A DNA stretch of 32,142 nucleotides. It comes from Nitrospirota bacterium (GTDB taxonomy: Bacteria > Nitrospirota > Thermodesulfovibrionia > Thermodesulfovibrionales > Dissulfurispiraceae). Position 1 is the stretch's first letter; every line of letters starts with the position of its first letter. The position numbers were made by a program, and so were the translations under genes. Shown piece by piece: positions 1 to 7,747 of this stretch. The notes beneath the pieces were generated by a model. It was not told the origin of the DNA. It worked only from the letters and a program-made list of their open reading frames with translations, and searched no databases. The stretch is taken from contig JAJZPZ010000021.1 in assembly GCA_021847795.1 (NCBI GenBank), positions 1 to 32,142 on the forward strand, read 5' to 3'.

Positions 1-10
1 GATCTACATA

Positions 11-1126
11 GTGCATAAAAAGCTGAATTCGCTTTCAGGCAAGCTGATCCTGGCAATAGGCATCATGATGCTTACCGTAGGGTTGGTTTTCGCTTACGTC
101 TTTATTACCAAAAACCCGTACAGCAGGCTCGAAGAGATCCTGCTGTACGGCGGCTCTTTTGTAATCATTACATCCTTCTCCCTCTGCCTGATCCTCTACA
201 ACATTGTCACACGGCCCCTTTACCTCCTCGTGGACGGCATGAACAAACTGTCGAAAGGGGACATGGAATTCAGGATAAATCTCAACACAAAAGATGAGAT
301 GGGCGTGCTGGCCCGTTCCTTCAACTCCATGGCGGAAGAGTTAATGCAGTACAAAGAGAAGATGGAGAACTGGACAAGGAGCCTGGAGGACGAGGTCCAG
401 AAAAAGACCGCGGAAATATACAAGGCCCAGGAGCAGCTGATCAATACGGAGAAGCTCGCCTCCCTGGGAAGGATGGCGGCCGGTGTCGCGCATGAGATCA
501 ACAGCCCACTGACCGGGATCGTGACCTTTGCCCATTTAATGCTGAAACGCGTGCCTGCCGGGAATGCCCAGGACATTGAGGACCTGAATATCATTATCGA
601 CCAGGCGGAAAGGTGCTCGAAGATCATCAAGGGGCTGCTCGGCTTCTCCAGAAAGACCGCATCTGAAAAGATCAGAGTCGATGCCAACGTGCTGATCGAA
701 AACATACTGGCAATGGTGAGGAACCAGGCGAAATTCTACAACATCGCTTTTGACATCCAGCTCGATAAAACTCTTCCTGAAATAAGCATTGATGCGACCC
801 AGATCCAGCAGGTGTTCGTAAACCTCCTGCTGAATGCGGCCGATGCAATGGAGGAGAAGGGCAAAATAAAGATAGCCTCTCGGGTAGTTGAGGACGCCGG
901 GAGTAAATTCATTGAACTGGAGTTTGCCGATTCAGGGCCGGGCATCCCGGAAGAGAATGTCGGCAAAATATTCGAGCCTTTTTTTACCACAAAACCGGTG
1001 GGCAAGGGCACGGGCCTCGGCCTTGCAGTAAGCTACGGAATCATAAAAAAGCACGAGGGCCAGATATTTGCAAGAAACAATCAGGGCCGCGGCGCAAGCT
1101 TTTTCATACGGCTGCCTGTGGCCTAG
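11..1126 (+). CDS. Membrane sensor histidine kinase (HAMP-HisKA-HATPase)
   Basis: An inner-membrane kinase that should autophosphorylate on His and pass the phosphate to a response regulator, probably one of the two encoded at 3774-5527. Two hydrophobic segments lie at about residues 12-33 and 43-65, with only a short loop between them, so there is little periplasmic sensing domain. A HAMP linker (about 66-115) and a coiled coil follow. The HisKA box AHEINSPL has its phospho-acceptor at His161. The HATPase domain shows the N box (NLLLNAADAM), DSGPGIP and GTGLGLAVSYG. The start is a GTG at 11, and the frame stays open to the window edge, so a longer N-terminus cannot be excluded. The signal sensed cannot be read from the sequence. 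Confidence 0.9.
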   Translation: MHKKLNSLSGKLILAIGIMMLTVGLVFAYVFITKNPYSRLEEILLYGGSFVIITSFSLCLILYNIVTRPLYLLVDGMNKLSKGDMEFRINLNTKDEMGVLARSFNSMAEELMQYKEKMENWTRSLEDEVQKKTAEIYKAQEQLINTEKLASLGRMAAGVAHEINSPLTGIVTFAHLMLKRVPAGNAQDIEDLNIIIDQAERCSKIIKGLLGFSRKTASEKIRVDANVLIENILAMVRNQAKFYNIAFDIQLDKTLPEISIDATQIQQVFVNLLLNAADAMEEKGKIKIASRVVEDAGSKFIELEFADSGPGIPEENVGKIFEPFFTTKPVGKGTGLGLAVSYGIIKKHEGQIFARNNQGRGASFFIRLPVA

Positions 1127-1183
1127 CGCTTTCAGGCATCCTGATGCCGTATCAATAGCTTTCGTGCAGGGAAAGAAGACGTT

Positions 1184-1537
1184 ATGGAACTGTCCGGTGT
1201 AGTGGAGTTGGTGTGCGGAAGAATCGTTGTAAAGGAAAAAGACGAGTCTTTCGATATCACCGCCGTATGCACTACCGACATGATGAGCGACGTGCTGCAT
1301 TTTGCGAAAAAAGGGGAACTCCTGGTGACATCGCTGAACCAGTCCCAGGTGATCATGACTGCTGAAATAGCCGATATCCCGGTGGTCATGGTGGTCCTGG
1401 GCAAAAAGATAGAAAAGGAAATGACAGCGATGGCGGAAAAAAAGCATATTACCCTGCTGTCCACCGAATTGCCGATGTTTACCGTATGCGGTATGCTGTA
1501 TGCAAAGGGGCTGAAGAGTTGCGTGAATGGCAAGTAA
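1184..1537 (+). CDS. DRTGG-domain protein (first copy)
   Basis: A small soluble protein of 117 residues resembling the DRTGG domain family (a possible ligand-binding domain also found in CBS-associated and phosphotransacetylase-type proteins). The pattern visible is a repeated beta-alpha layout with segments such as VCTTDMMSDVLHF and LLSTELPMFTVCGMLY, which recurs in the second copy at 1969-2316. No catalytic residues are recognised. Its 3' end overlaps the RsbW-like ATPase gene by 11 bases, so the two are probably co-translated. Its biochemical role is unknown. In other anaerobes this gene set (DRTGG, HATPase, DRTGG, PHP) often sits near redox or hydrogenase genes; that link is from family knowledge and no hydrogenase is visible here. 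Confidence 0.75.
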   Translation: MELSGVVELVCGRIVVKEKDESFDITAVCTTDMMSDVLHFAKKGELLVTSLNQSQVIMTAEIADIPVVMVVLGKKIEKEMTAMAEKKHITLLSTELPMFTVCGMLYAKGLKSCVNGK

Positions 1538-1985
1538 CAGGCGCACCATAGAAGGGTGCTTTCAACTGATGGGAGGGGCCTTTGCCGGCGCAGGTGCGGC
1601 TTCGAGCGAGCTGAAAACCGTGCTCATGAGTCTCGGAGTGCCGCAGGGAATAGTCCGGCGCGCATCAATAGCGGCTTTTGAAGCGGAAATGAACGTTATA
1701 ATCCATGCCGTCGCAGGGACCCTGCATTACGAGGTCACTCCCGCAAAGATTCACATAGATGTTACGGACATGGGGCCCGGCATAGAAGATATTGACCTGG
1801 CAATGCAGGAAGGATATTCTACAGCGCCTGACTGGGTCAGAGAGATGGGATGGGGCGCAGGCATGGGGCTTCCGAACATAAAGAGGAACGCCGATGCTTT
1901 CAAACTGGATTCTGTTGTGGGCGAGGGGACCACTCTCGAGATTAATATCTTTTTGACCGAGGAGAACTATGCTGACAATACATGA
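1527..1985 (+). CDS. RsbW-like ATP-binding protein (GHKL ATPase)
   Basis: A free-standing GHKL ATPase domain of 152 residues, of the anti-sigma regulatory factor (serine kinase) type. The N box lies around AAFEAEMNVIIHA, the G1 box is DMGPGIED, and the G2 region is GWGAGMGLPNIKR. The C-terminus has GEGTTLEINIFL. Such proteins usually phosphorylate or bind an anti-anti-sigma protein or a sigma factor, but no STAS-domain partner is encoded here. The ATG at 1527 is preferred because the N-terminus RRTIEGCFQLMGGAFAGAG aligns with the usual family start; the internal ATG at 1569 is an alternative. It overlaps the DRTGG genes on both sides (11 and 17 bases), which suggests one functional unit. Confidence 0.8.
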   Translation: MASNRRTIEGCFQLMGGAFAGAGAASSELKTVLMSLGVPQGIVRRASIAAFEAEMNVIIHAVAGTLHYEVTPAKIHIDVTDMGPGIEDIDLAMQEGYSTAPDWVREMGWGAGMGLPNIKRNADAFKLDSVVGEGTTLEINIFLTEENYADNT

Positions 1986-2316
1986 CATTGTTGAAAAGCT
2001 CGGGCTGGATGTTAAGGCACAAGGGGATTTGCAAAAAGATGTTGCCGGCTGCTATATCAGCGATCTTCTCTCTGATGTCATGGCCAACAGTAAAGACCAT
2101 GATCTGTGGGTAACCCTGCAGACCCACCCTAATGTCGTCGCCGTAGCGGTGATCAAGGGCATTTCAGGGGTGATTATAACTAATAACAGGACCCCTGAGG
2201 CTGAAACCGTGAAGAAGGCCGAGATGGAGAAGGTAACCATCCTGACCAGCCCACATTCCACATTCGATATTGCGGGCAGGCTCTACCAGTTGCTTATGAG
2301 CGGGAGCGATAAGTGA
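1969..2316 (+). CDS. DRTGG-domain protein (second copy)
   Basis: A 115-residue protein of the same family as the gene at 1184-1537. The shared layout includes GCYISDLLSDVM near residue 28 and the C-terminal TILTSPHSTFDIAGRLYQLL, which matches the other copy's TLLSTELPMFTVCGMLY. GAGGAG at 1959-1964, five bases before the ATG at 1969, is a good ribosome binding site even though it lies inside the upstream gene. Two divergent copies on either side of an ATPase suggest a heteromeric sensor or regulator, but that is inference. No enzyme motif is visible. Confidence 0.75.
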   Translation: MLTIHDIVEKLGLDVKAQGDLQKDVAGCYISDLLSDVMANSKDHDLWVTLQTHPNVVAVAVIKGISGVIITNNRTPEAETVKKAEMEKVTILTSPHSTFDIAGRLYQLLMSGSDK

Positions 2317-2400
2317 GTCCGGCCCCGGCAGGGCGACCGCCCCAGCCGCGGCATACGGGCACAGGCGGGTGAACGGGCGCATGTGCTCCGTGACCTCGTG

Positions 2401-3132
2401 ATGAAGAGATGTCCCGCCGACCTGCATATCCACTCCTGCCTTTCACCGTGCGCTGAACCTGACATGACCCCCCGGAGGATAATCGATGGGGCAGTCGAAA
2501 GGGGGCTCGGGATAATTGCCATAGCTGATCATAATTCTGCCGAAAACCTTGAAGTTGCAGGCAGGATAGCGCAAAGCAAAGGGATTACCGTGCTTCCCGC
2601 CATGGAAATAACCTCCTACGAAGAGGCCCATGTGCTGGCTTTGTTCGGCTCTGTCGGGAGTGCCGTGGCAATGCAGGATGTTGTGTACAGGAACCTGTCC
2701 GAAGGCCTCAATGATGAGCGGTTCCTGGGATACCAGCTTGTTGTGAATGAAGAGGACGAAATTATCAGGTTCAACCCGCGGCTCCTCATCACCACGACGG
2801 GGCTTCACCTGAAGGACCTGGTGGACGCCATCCATTCTTTCGGGGGCCTTGCCGTAGCGAGCCATATAGACAGGGGGTCTTTCAGTGTCATTTCACAGCT
2901 CGGGTTTATTTCCGACGAGATGGGGTTCGATGCCCTCGAAATTTCATGCAACACCCGGAGGGAAAGGGCCGAGGCCTTATTCGGCGCGTATGCGGCGATC
3001 CCCTGGATAACATCGTCCGATGCCCATAATCTGGGCGATATAGGAAAGAGGACCACATCGTTCTTTCTTGAAGAGGCTTCTTTTGATGAAATAGCAAGGG
3101 CGTTCAGGGGGGAGCGGAAGGTCGAATGGTGA
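2401..3132 (+). CDS. PHP-domain metal-dependent phosphoesterase
   Basis: A PHP-superfamily hydrolase of about 243 residues. The metal-binding signature DLHIHSCLSPCAEPDM is at the N-terminus, followed by IAIADHNSAEN, GLAVASHIDRGSF and the C-terminal TSSDAHNLGDIG, so the expected His/Asp/Glu metal ligands are all present. The substrate is unknown; PHP proteins cleave phosphate esters in nucleic acids or small molecules. The start is chosen at ATG 2401 because the family usually begins a few residues before the DLHIHS motif. A GTG at 2383 is in frame and also possible; neither has a strong ribosome binding site. It follows the second DRTGG gene on the same strand. Confidence 0.85.
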   Translation: MKRCPADLHIHSCLSPCAEPDMTPRRIIDGAVERGLGIIAIADHNSAENLEVAGRIAQSKGITVLPAMEITSYEEAHVLALFGSVGSAVAMQDVVYRNLSEGLNDERFLGYQLVVNEEDEIIRFNPRLLITTTGLHLKDLVDAIHSFGGLAVASHIDRGSFSVISQLGFISDEMGFDALEISCNTRRERAEALFGAYAAIPWITSSDAHNLGDIGKRTTSFFLEEASFDEIARAFRGERKVEW

Positions 3133-3137
3133 GGATT

Positions 3138-3172
3138 GCAAATTTATGGTTTAGGATTTATGATTGAAAAGG
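3138..3172 (+). repeat. Short AT-rich repeat-like spacer after the PHP gene
   Basis: The spacer contains near-repeats of the type TTTATGGTTT and ATTTATGATT in an otherwise GC-richer stretch. It has the same flavour as the GATTCAA repeat at the start of the cbiN-like gene (30931-30955). No promoter or terminator is evident in it. Confidence 0.35.
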
Positions 3173-3234
3173 TCTGCATAAAAAGCATACGGGGCCGGTC
3201 CGGAATCCGGTAGTACGGCGGGGCAAAACAACCG

Positions 3235-3771
3235 ATGGAAGATCTTTCGCTGCACATTCTCGATATTGCTGAAAACTCTATAGATGCAGGGGCCGGCAGA
3301 ATAGAGATAACCATTGTGAACAGCGCCGGGGAAGACAGGTTCATGCTCCGGGTAAAGGACAACGGCAGGGGAATGGACCAGGAGACAATCAGTAGGCTCA
3401 GGGACCCGTTCTTCACCACAAAGACGGTCAGGAGGTTCGGGCTCGGCATTCCGCTCCTGGCCCAGTTCGCGGAGGAGTGCGACGGCGGCCTTTCGATAGA
3501 GTCAAAGCAGGGGGAGGGCACTACAATCACCGCGGAGTTCCGGCAGGGCCATATAGACAGGAAGCCCCTGGGAGATGTCGGATCGACCATGATGGTCCTT
3601 GTGGGGGGGCACCCGGAACTGGACTTCCTGCTTGATTATTCGGCAGACGGGGTTTCCTACACTTTTGATACTGCAAAGTTGAAAGGGGATTTGCAGGATG
3701 TGCCCATTAATCTGCCTGATGTTTTAAAATTAATACGGGAGGATATAAACGAAGCATTAAGGGGGGGATAA
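3235..3771 (+). CDS. GHKL ATPase-domain protein (sensor-kinase-like, no HisKA)
   Basis: A 178-residue soluble protein with a histidine-kinase-type ATPase domain in its first 105 residues. It shows the N box (HILDIAENSIDAGA), G1 box (VKDNGRGMD), F box (DPFFTTK) and a G2-like segment (RRFGLGIPLLAQFAEE), then GEGTTITAEF. It lacks a phospho-acceptor His domain, so it cannot be a complete kinase alone. The C-terminal 70 residues resemble no domain I recognise. The gene is only three bases upstream of the response regulator at 3774, so a shared function with the downstream regulators is likely. It could act on that regulator directly or as an anti-sigma-like binding protein. Confidence 0.8.
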   Translation: MEDLSLHILDIAENSIDAGAGRIEITIVNSAGEDRFMLRVKDNGRGMDQETISRLRDPFFTTKTVRRFGLGIPLLAQFAEECDGGLSIESKQGEGTTITAEFRQGHIDRKPLGDVGSTMMVLVGGHPELDFLLDYSADGVSYTFDTAKLKGDLQDVPINLPDVLKLIREDINEALRGG

Positions 3772-3773
3772 CG

Positions 3774-4133
3774 ATGGCTAAAATTCTGGTGGTTGATGAC
3801 GAAGAGATTGTCAGGGTTTGCTGCAAGAGAGCGCTTATTGATGAGGGTTATGAGGTCGACGTTACCGCCTCGGGGAAAGAAGGGCTTGAACTTTTCGACC
3901 AGCAAAAGTATGACCTGGTGATCCTTGATCTGAAAATGCCGCACATGGAGGGGATCGAGGTCCTGGCAAGCATCCGGAGGAGGACTTCTGATCAGAAGGT
4001 AATTATGATTACGGGCTACATGGCGCTTGAGCATACCGATGAATCCTCTGCGCTGGGGACTACCTGTTACCTGGAAAAGCCTTTTGCGCCTGATGTCCTG
4101 CTGTCGGCCATCCATAATGTGCTGAAGGAGTGA
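3774..4133 (+). CDS. Single-domain response regulator (CheY-like receiver)
   Basis: A 119-residue receiver domain with no output domain. It begins ILVVDDEEIVR (acidic pocket); the phospho-acceptor Asp is in LVILDLKMPHMEG, the switch Thr is in MITGYM, and the conserved Lys is in YLEKPFAPD. It likely relays phosphate or regulates by protein contact. It lies three bases after the GHKL ATPase gene and its last codons overlap the ribosome binding site of the sigma-54 activator gene. The two receivers are clearly paralogous, since both share the VDDEEIVR and EKPF segments. Confidence 0.9.
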   Translation: MAKILVVDDEEIVRVCCKRALIDEGYEVDVTASGKEGLELFDQQKYDLVILDLKMPHMEGIEVLASIRRRTSDQKVIMITGYMALEHTDESSALGTTCYLEKPFAPDVLLSAIHNVLKE

Positions 4134-4135
4134 AT

Positions 4136-5527
4136 TTGGTCAGGCCGGGTATCCTTATTGTTGATGACGAAGAAATCGTCAGGTCGAGCTGCCTGAGAAT
4201 CCTTGCCCCTGAAGGATACGGCATCGATACTGCAGAAAACGGCGCCGCTGCATTGGAGAAGCTCAGGGACGGCTCTTTTGACCTGGTGCTTACCGACCTG
4301 ATGATGCCCGGCATGACGGGGATCGATCTGCTGAAACACATCAAGGAGGAATGGCCCGATACCGAGGTGGTCGTTATTACCGGTTACGGCACTGTCAAGA
4401 CCGCTGTCGACGCCCTGAAGTACGGGGTCTATGACTACATTGAAAAGCCCTTTACTCCCGAGGTCCTGCTGAATGCGGTAGAGAGGTGCCTGGAGAAGAA
4501 ACGGCTGCTTTTCGAGAACGAGAGACTCAGGCAGGAGGTGAACGCCCTCTACAGTCTTGAAAATATCATCGGTGTTTCAAAGGAAATGCAGAAAATCTTC
4601 AAGCTGATATCCACAGTCGCCCCGACAGGCAGCACGGTGCTGATATCCGGGGAAAGCGGTACCGGTAAGGAACTGATTGCAAGGGCTGTCCATCACAACA
4701 GTTCCAGGAGGGAGGAGGCTTTTCTGGTTGTTGACTGCGGGACAATACCGGAAAACCTTGTGGAATCGGAGCTCTTCGGGCATGCCAGGGGATCGTTTAC
4801 CGGAGCGGTAACCACGGAAAAGGGTCTGCTTGAAACAGCAAACGGCGGCACCCTGTTCCTGGATGAAATAAGCAACCTGCCGCTGTCCATGCAGGCTAAA
4901 CTTTTAAGGGTCTTGCAGGAAAAGGAACTCAGGGCAGTCGGCGGCAAAAAGGTGTTAAAGGTCGACATCCGGTTTATTGCAGCAACAAACAGGGACCTGT
5001 CCGATATGGTCAAAGAGGGGAGGTTCAGAGAGGACTTTTTCTACAGGCTCAATGTGTTCCCGCTCCATATCCCCCCTTTGAGGGCGAGGAAAGAGGACAT
5101 CCCCTCTCTTGCATATCATTTCCTCGGCAAGTACAGCAAGGAGATCGGCAGGAACACTTCGAACATCTCGACTGAGGCGATGCGGAAGCTCATCACCCAT
5201 GATTGGCCCGGCAATATCAGGGAGCTTGAGAATGTGATACACCGGGCTGTGATTGTCTGCAGCAACAAGGCGCTCAAGCCTGAACACATCATGGTCCCCC
5301 TGGAGGAAGAGATCGAGGTCCCGATGACCCTGGAAGCCCTGAAGAGGATAAAAAGAGACCTGAGGCTGAAATCCATCGAGGAGATAGAGAAGAACTTCCT
5401 TGTCACCGCCCTGAAGCGCAATGACTGGAACATAACCAGGGCCGCCCAGGAAGTAGGCATGCAGAGGTCCAACTTACATGCGCTCCTGAAGAAGTATCAG
5501 ATTTCAAAGGGACGGGGTGAGGAGTAG
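4136..5527 (+). CDS. Sigma-54-dependent response regulator (NtrC family)
   Basis: A transcription activator with a receiver domain, an AAA+ central domain and a Fis-type helix-turn-helix. The phospho-acceptor Asp is in LVLTDLMMPGM and the Lys in YIEKPFTPE. The Walker A motif GESGTGKE is near residue 172 and the Walker B-like segment is GGTLFLDEIS. The sigma-54 contact loop reads GSFTGA (near residue 219) where GAFTGA is usual. The C-terminus NITRAAQEVGMQRSNLHALLKKY is the DNA-binding helix-turn-helix. A TTG at 4136 is preferred because AAGGAG (4125-4130) is five bases before it; a GTG at 4130 overlaps that site. It probably pairs with the kinase at 11-1126 and activates sigma-54 promoters not visible here. 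Confidence 0.93.
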   Translation: MVRPGILIVDDEEIVRSSCLRILAPEGYGIDTAENGAAALEKLRDGSFDLVLTDLMMPGMTGIDLLKHIKEEWPDTEVVVITGYGTVKTAVDALKYGVYDYIEKPFTPEVLLNAVERCLEKKRLLFENERLRQEVNALYSLENIIGVSKEMQKIFKLISTVAPTGSTVLISGESGTGKELIARAVHHNSSRREEAFLVVDCGTIPENLVESELFGHARGSFTGAVTTEKGLLETANGGTLFLDEISNLPLSMQAKLLRVLQEKELRAVGGKKVLKVDIRFIAATNRDLSDMVKEGRFREDFFYRLNVFPLHIPPLRARKEDIPSLAYHFLGKYSKEIGRNTSNISTEAMRKLITHDWPGNIRELENVIHRAVIVCSNKALKPEHIMVPLEEEIEVPMTLEALKRIKRDLRLKSIEEIEKNFLVTALKRNDWNITRAAQEVGMQRSNLHALLKKYQISKGRGEE

Positions 5528-5538
5528 GGAAGGGGTGT

Positions 5539-5739
5539 ATGGAAAAGGAGAAGGCGGATTGCTTCACATGCGTCCACTTTTATATTACCTGGGACAGGCA
5601 TTTCCCTTATGGGTGCAGGGCAATGCAGTTTAAAACAAGAAACATGCCGTCTGCTGATGTTTACGGGGCCTCCGGGAAAAAGTGCATGGGGTTCAAACAA
5701 AAAGACGGGCTGCTGCCTCGCCGCATCCCCCGCAGTTGA
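5539..5739 (+). CDS. Small conserved-looking four-Cys protein
   Basis: A 66-residue protein with the sequence pattern CFTCVHFYITWD, then YGCRAMQFKT, then GKKCMGF. Four Cys spaced this way suggest a zinc- or metal-binding small protein. I recall similar short proteins in anaerobic bacteria, sometimes mislabelled as uracil-DNA glycosylase, but assign no function. The last 14 residues (after MGFKQK) look unconserved. It begins 11 bases after the sigma-54 activator stop on the same strand, so it may be the last gene of that operon. Confidence 0.6.
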   Translation: MEKEKADCFTCVHFYITWDRHFPYGCRAMQFKTRNMPSADVYGASGKKCMGFKQKDGLLPRRIPRS

Positions 5740-5778
5740 ACAGCTTCAGGACCTACTTGAAAAACCTGTGTCCCGGAG

Positions 5779-6543
5779 CTACTTGCCTGCCATTTCAATC
5801 AGGGTCTTCGCATCCACATACCCGCTGACAAGCCTGCCGTCAGGGAAGATTATGGCTGGTGTGCCTGATATCCCGAGCCCCCTGCCGAGCTTGATGTTTT
5901 CGTCTAAAACAGATGTCTCGCATTTCGGTTTTGGGAGAGGCTTGCCGCTGAATGCGTCCTCAAGGAGTGCGAGGGACTTTTCGCACACGATGGCTTTTGC
6001 TTTCTCGTAGGCGTCTTTATGCATGGGCAACGGGAACATCTTTATATAAAAAGCAATGTCTTTTCTCTCCTGAATCACCTTCTTCATCTCCTGATGAAGT
6101 TTCCCGCAGTAGGGTCAATCCGGATCGTCGAATACGATAATCTTATGTTCGGCATCTTTATTCCCCATGACAAGCGCGTCTTTCAGCGGGATTTTTGATA
6201 CATTGACCCGGGTGATGTCAAGGAGCCTTTCCTGGGTGAGGTTCTTTCTTCCCTTGATATCAACAAGCGCCCCGGAGAAAAGGTAGCGCTTTGAAAAATC
6301 GACGTACACAAGACTCTTCTGCCCGTTTGATTCGAAATCGACTTCCCATAATGATTTTACCGGCATGGTCTTAACATCCAGCACCTTAAGGTTGGGAATA
6401 ATGCTGCCCAGGAGAGTTGATGCCTCATCCTTTGTAAGGGTATGGCATTTCGAGCAGTCCTGGTCCTGAGTGGGAAAGGCATGGGCATATGCTCCAGAGT
6501 AGAGCAGGAAGACAGCAACAAGAACTAAGAGCCGTGTGCGCAT
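5779..6543 (-). CDS. DsbC-like thiol:disulfide isomerase, predicted selenoprotein (UGA at 6115-6117)
   Basis: A secreted thioredoxin-fold protein of 254 residues if UGA is decoded as selenocysteine. A signal peptide (residues 1-22) is followed by a CSKCH motif (Cys30, Cys33, His34) that could bind haem c. A DsbC-type N-terminal domain comes next. The active site reads VFDDPD-Sec143-PYC146, where DsbC proteins have CPYC. After the UGA the frame continues with family-typical sequence (KLHQEMKK, MFPLPMHKDAYEKAKA) and the cis-Pro motif GISGTPAIIFPDGR. A hairpin 15 bases after the UGA fits a bacterial SECIS. The start ATG follows GGAGG by seven or eight bases. Without UGA decoding the gene would be split into an N-terminal fragment ending at 6115 and an orphan C-terminal part. 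Confidence 0.8.
6082..6099 (-). promoter_or_regulatory. SECIS-like hairpin after the in-frame UGA
   Basis: In the mRNA (minus strand) a perfect 6-bp stem, CUUCAU with AUGAAG, encloses the loop CAGGAG. It starts 15 bases after the UGA codon. Bacterial SECIS elements sit a short distance downstream of the UGA and carry a G-rich apical loop; the GG in this loop fits. It lies in coding sequence, as bacterial SECIS elements do. The spacing and fold were judged by eye, not by a folding program. Confidence 0.6.
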
Positions 6544-6567
6544 CCATCAACCTCCGTTATTTTATAG

Positions 6568-6596
6568 ATAGTAACATAAAATATCCGAATCTACAA
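6568..6596 (-). promoter_or_regulatory. Candidate promoter for the DsbC-like gene
   Basis: On the minus strand TTGTAG (6596-6591) and TACTAT (6573-6568) are 17 bases apart. The predicted transcript would begin close to 6560, about 20 bases before the start codon, leaving room for the GGAGG ribosome binding site. Confidence 0.4.
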
Positions 6597-6664
6597 ATAG
6601 TCCTGCCGGCTCGCTGAGGGGATGCTGGTTGCCGGGGGAAGGTCACAAAAGCACATGCAATAAA

Positions 6665-6673
6665 TGGTATAAT
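6665..6673 (+). promoter_or_regulatory. Extended -10 promoter for the transglycosylase gene
   Basis: TGGTATAAT at 6665-6673 has a perfect -10 hexamer with the TGN extension; no good -35 is seen 17 bases upstream. It points toward the gene at 6761 and would give a leader of about 80 bases. Confidence 0.45.
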
Positions 6674-6760
6674 GAAAACATTAAAATTTAGCCGGGAAAA
6701 AAACAAGTACTTGCCGTGCCCTTCTCTTTTGAGCCGGATAAAACATCAGGAGGTGCAGTG

Positions 6761-7558
6761 ATGGTGAAGCGGCTTCGATCAGCAGTACTGTTGCTTCTCC
6801 TTTTTATGCTGCCGGCAAACGGCATTGCGGCTGAAGAACTCCATGCCATTAAGGAAAATGCCCGTACAAGCAAACTCTACGATCGCGCATTGGAATTGAT
6901 CACAAAGAAGATACCTGAGGCATTCGAGAAAAAACTCAGCAATTCCGGCAAGTACATAGACTCTATAACAGATATATTCAAAGAGAAAAACATCCCGCTT
7001 GACATAGCGTATCTTCCTCTTGTGGAGAGCGGTTTTTCCCCTCTTTCCGTAGGGAACGGGGATGCTGTCGGCCTGTGGCAGTTTGTGCGGAGCACCGGGC
7101 GGAAGTACGGATTGAAAATAGACAGTTATGTCGATGAACGGAAAGATCCGATAAAGTCGACTTATGCAGCGGCACGGTATCTGAAGGACCTTCATGGTAT
7201 GTTCGGCGCATGGGACATTGCCCTTGCCGCATATAATGCCGGGGATGGAAAGATCAAACGCATACTCGGCAGGTATGAGTCTGCAAGGTTCCCCCAGGTC
7301 ATTAACCGCTACCTGGCCAGGTTCATGGCGGCCTCTACCGTGGCCCAGGACCCCGAAAGTTATGGATTGAAGACCCCGGTCGATGCTCAGGATGATGAGG
7401 TCGATTTCATCGAGATCGCAACGGATAAAATCATCAATCTGAAGACAATAGCTGAAGAAAATAATACGACGGTAACGGCCATCAAGGAACTCAATCCTGC
7501 ATTGCGTACCAACCGTACCCCGCCGTACCCCTACGTTCTGAGATTGCCTGTTCCTTAA
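6761..7558 (+). CDS. Lytic murein transglycosylase (MltD-like)
   Basis: A peptidoglycan-cleaving enzyme of 265 residues acting in the periplasm. A signal peptide spans about residues 1-25 (KRLRS then a Leu-rich core ending near GIAAEE). The SLT catalytic domain shows LPLVESGFSPLS, where the Glu is catalytic, then GLWQFVRSTGRKYGL and the ALAAYNAGDGKI motif. The last 50 residues (EIATDKIINLKTIAEENNTTVTAIKELNPALR) resemble a LysM-type cell-wall binding repeat. ATG 6761 is chosen because CAGGAGG (6747-6753) lies seven bases before it and the signal peptide then starts at once. The gene stands alone. Confidence 0.9.
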   Translation: MVKRLRSAVLLLLLFMLPANGIAAEELHAIKENARTSKLYDRALELITKKIPEAFEKKLSNSGKYIDSITDIFKEKNIPLDIAYLPLVESGFSPLSVGNGDAVGLWQFVRSTGRKYGLKIDSYVDERKDPIKSTYAAARYLKDLHGMFGAWDIALAAYNAGDGKIKRILGRYESARFPQVINRYLARFMAASTVAQDPESYGLKTPVDAQDDEVDFIEIATDKIINLKTIAEENNTTVTAIKELNPALRTNRTPPYPYVLRLPVP

Positions 7559-7747
7559 CCGCTGACCACGGCAGGTAAGCCGCTGCCGGCGGCACGGAAG
7601 CCGGTGCGCGCGCTTGTCCTTTCCCGCAGATTATGGCTGCTCCGGGCAGCGCTGGACTTTGCTGCGGGATGACAGTATTATTTATAGCATGAAATCTTCC
7701 CGTGAAAACCGAGCGGAAATCCCGCCTCCTGCCCTCCCGGGCGCCAT

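Noticed and set aside
5779-6543. DsbC-like gene as two genes or a nonsense pseudogene
   Set aside because: The stop is TGA exactly at a catalytic Cys position, the downstream frame is intact, and a SECIS-like hairpin follows. Pseudogene remains possible if the genome has no Sec machinery.
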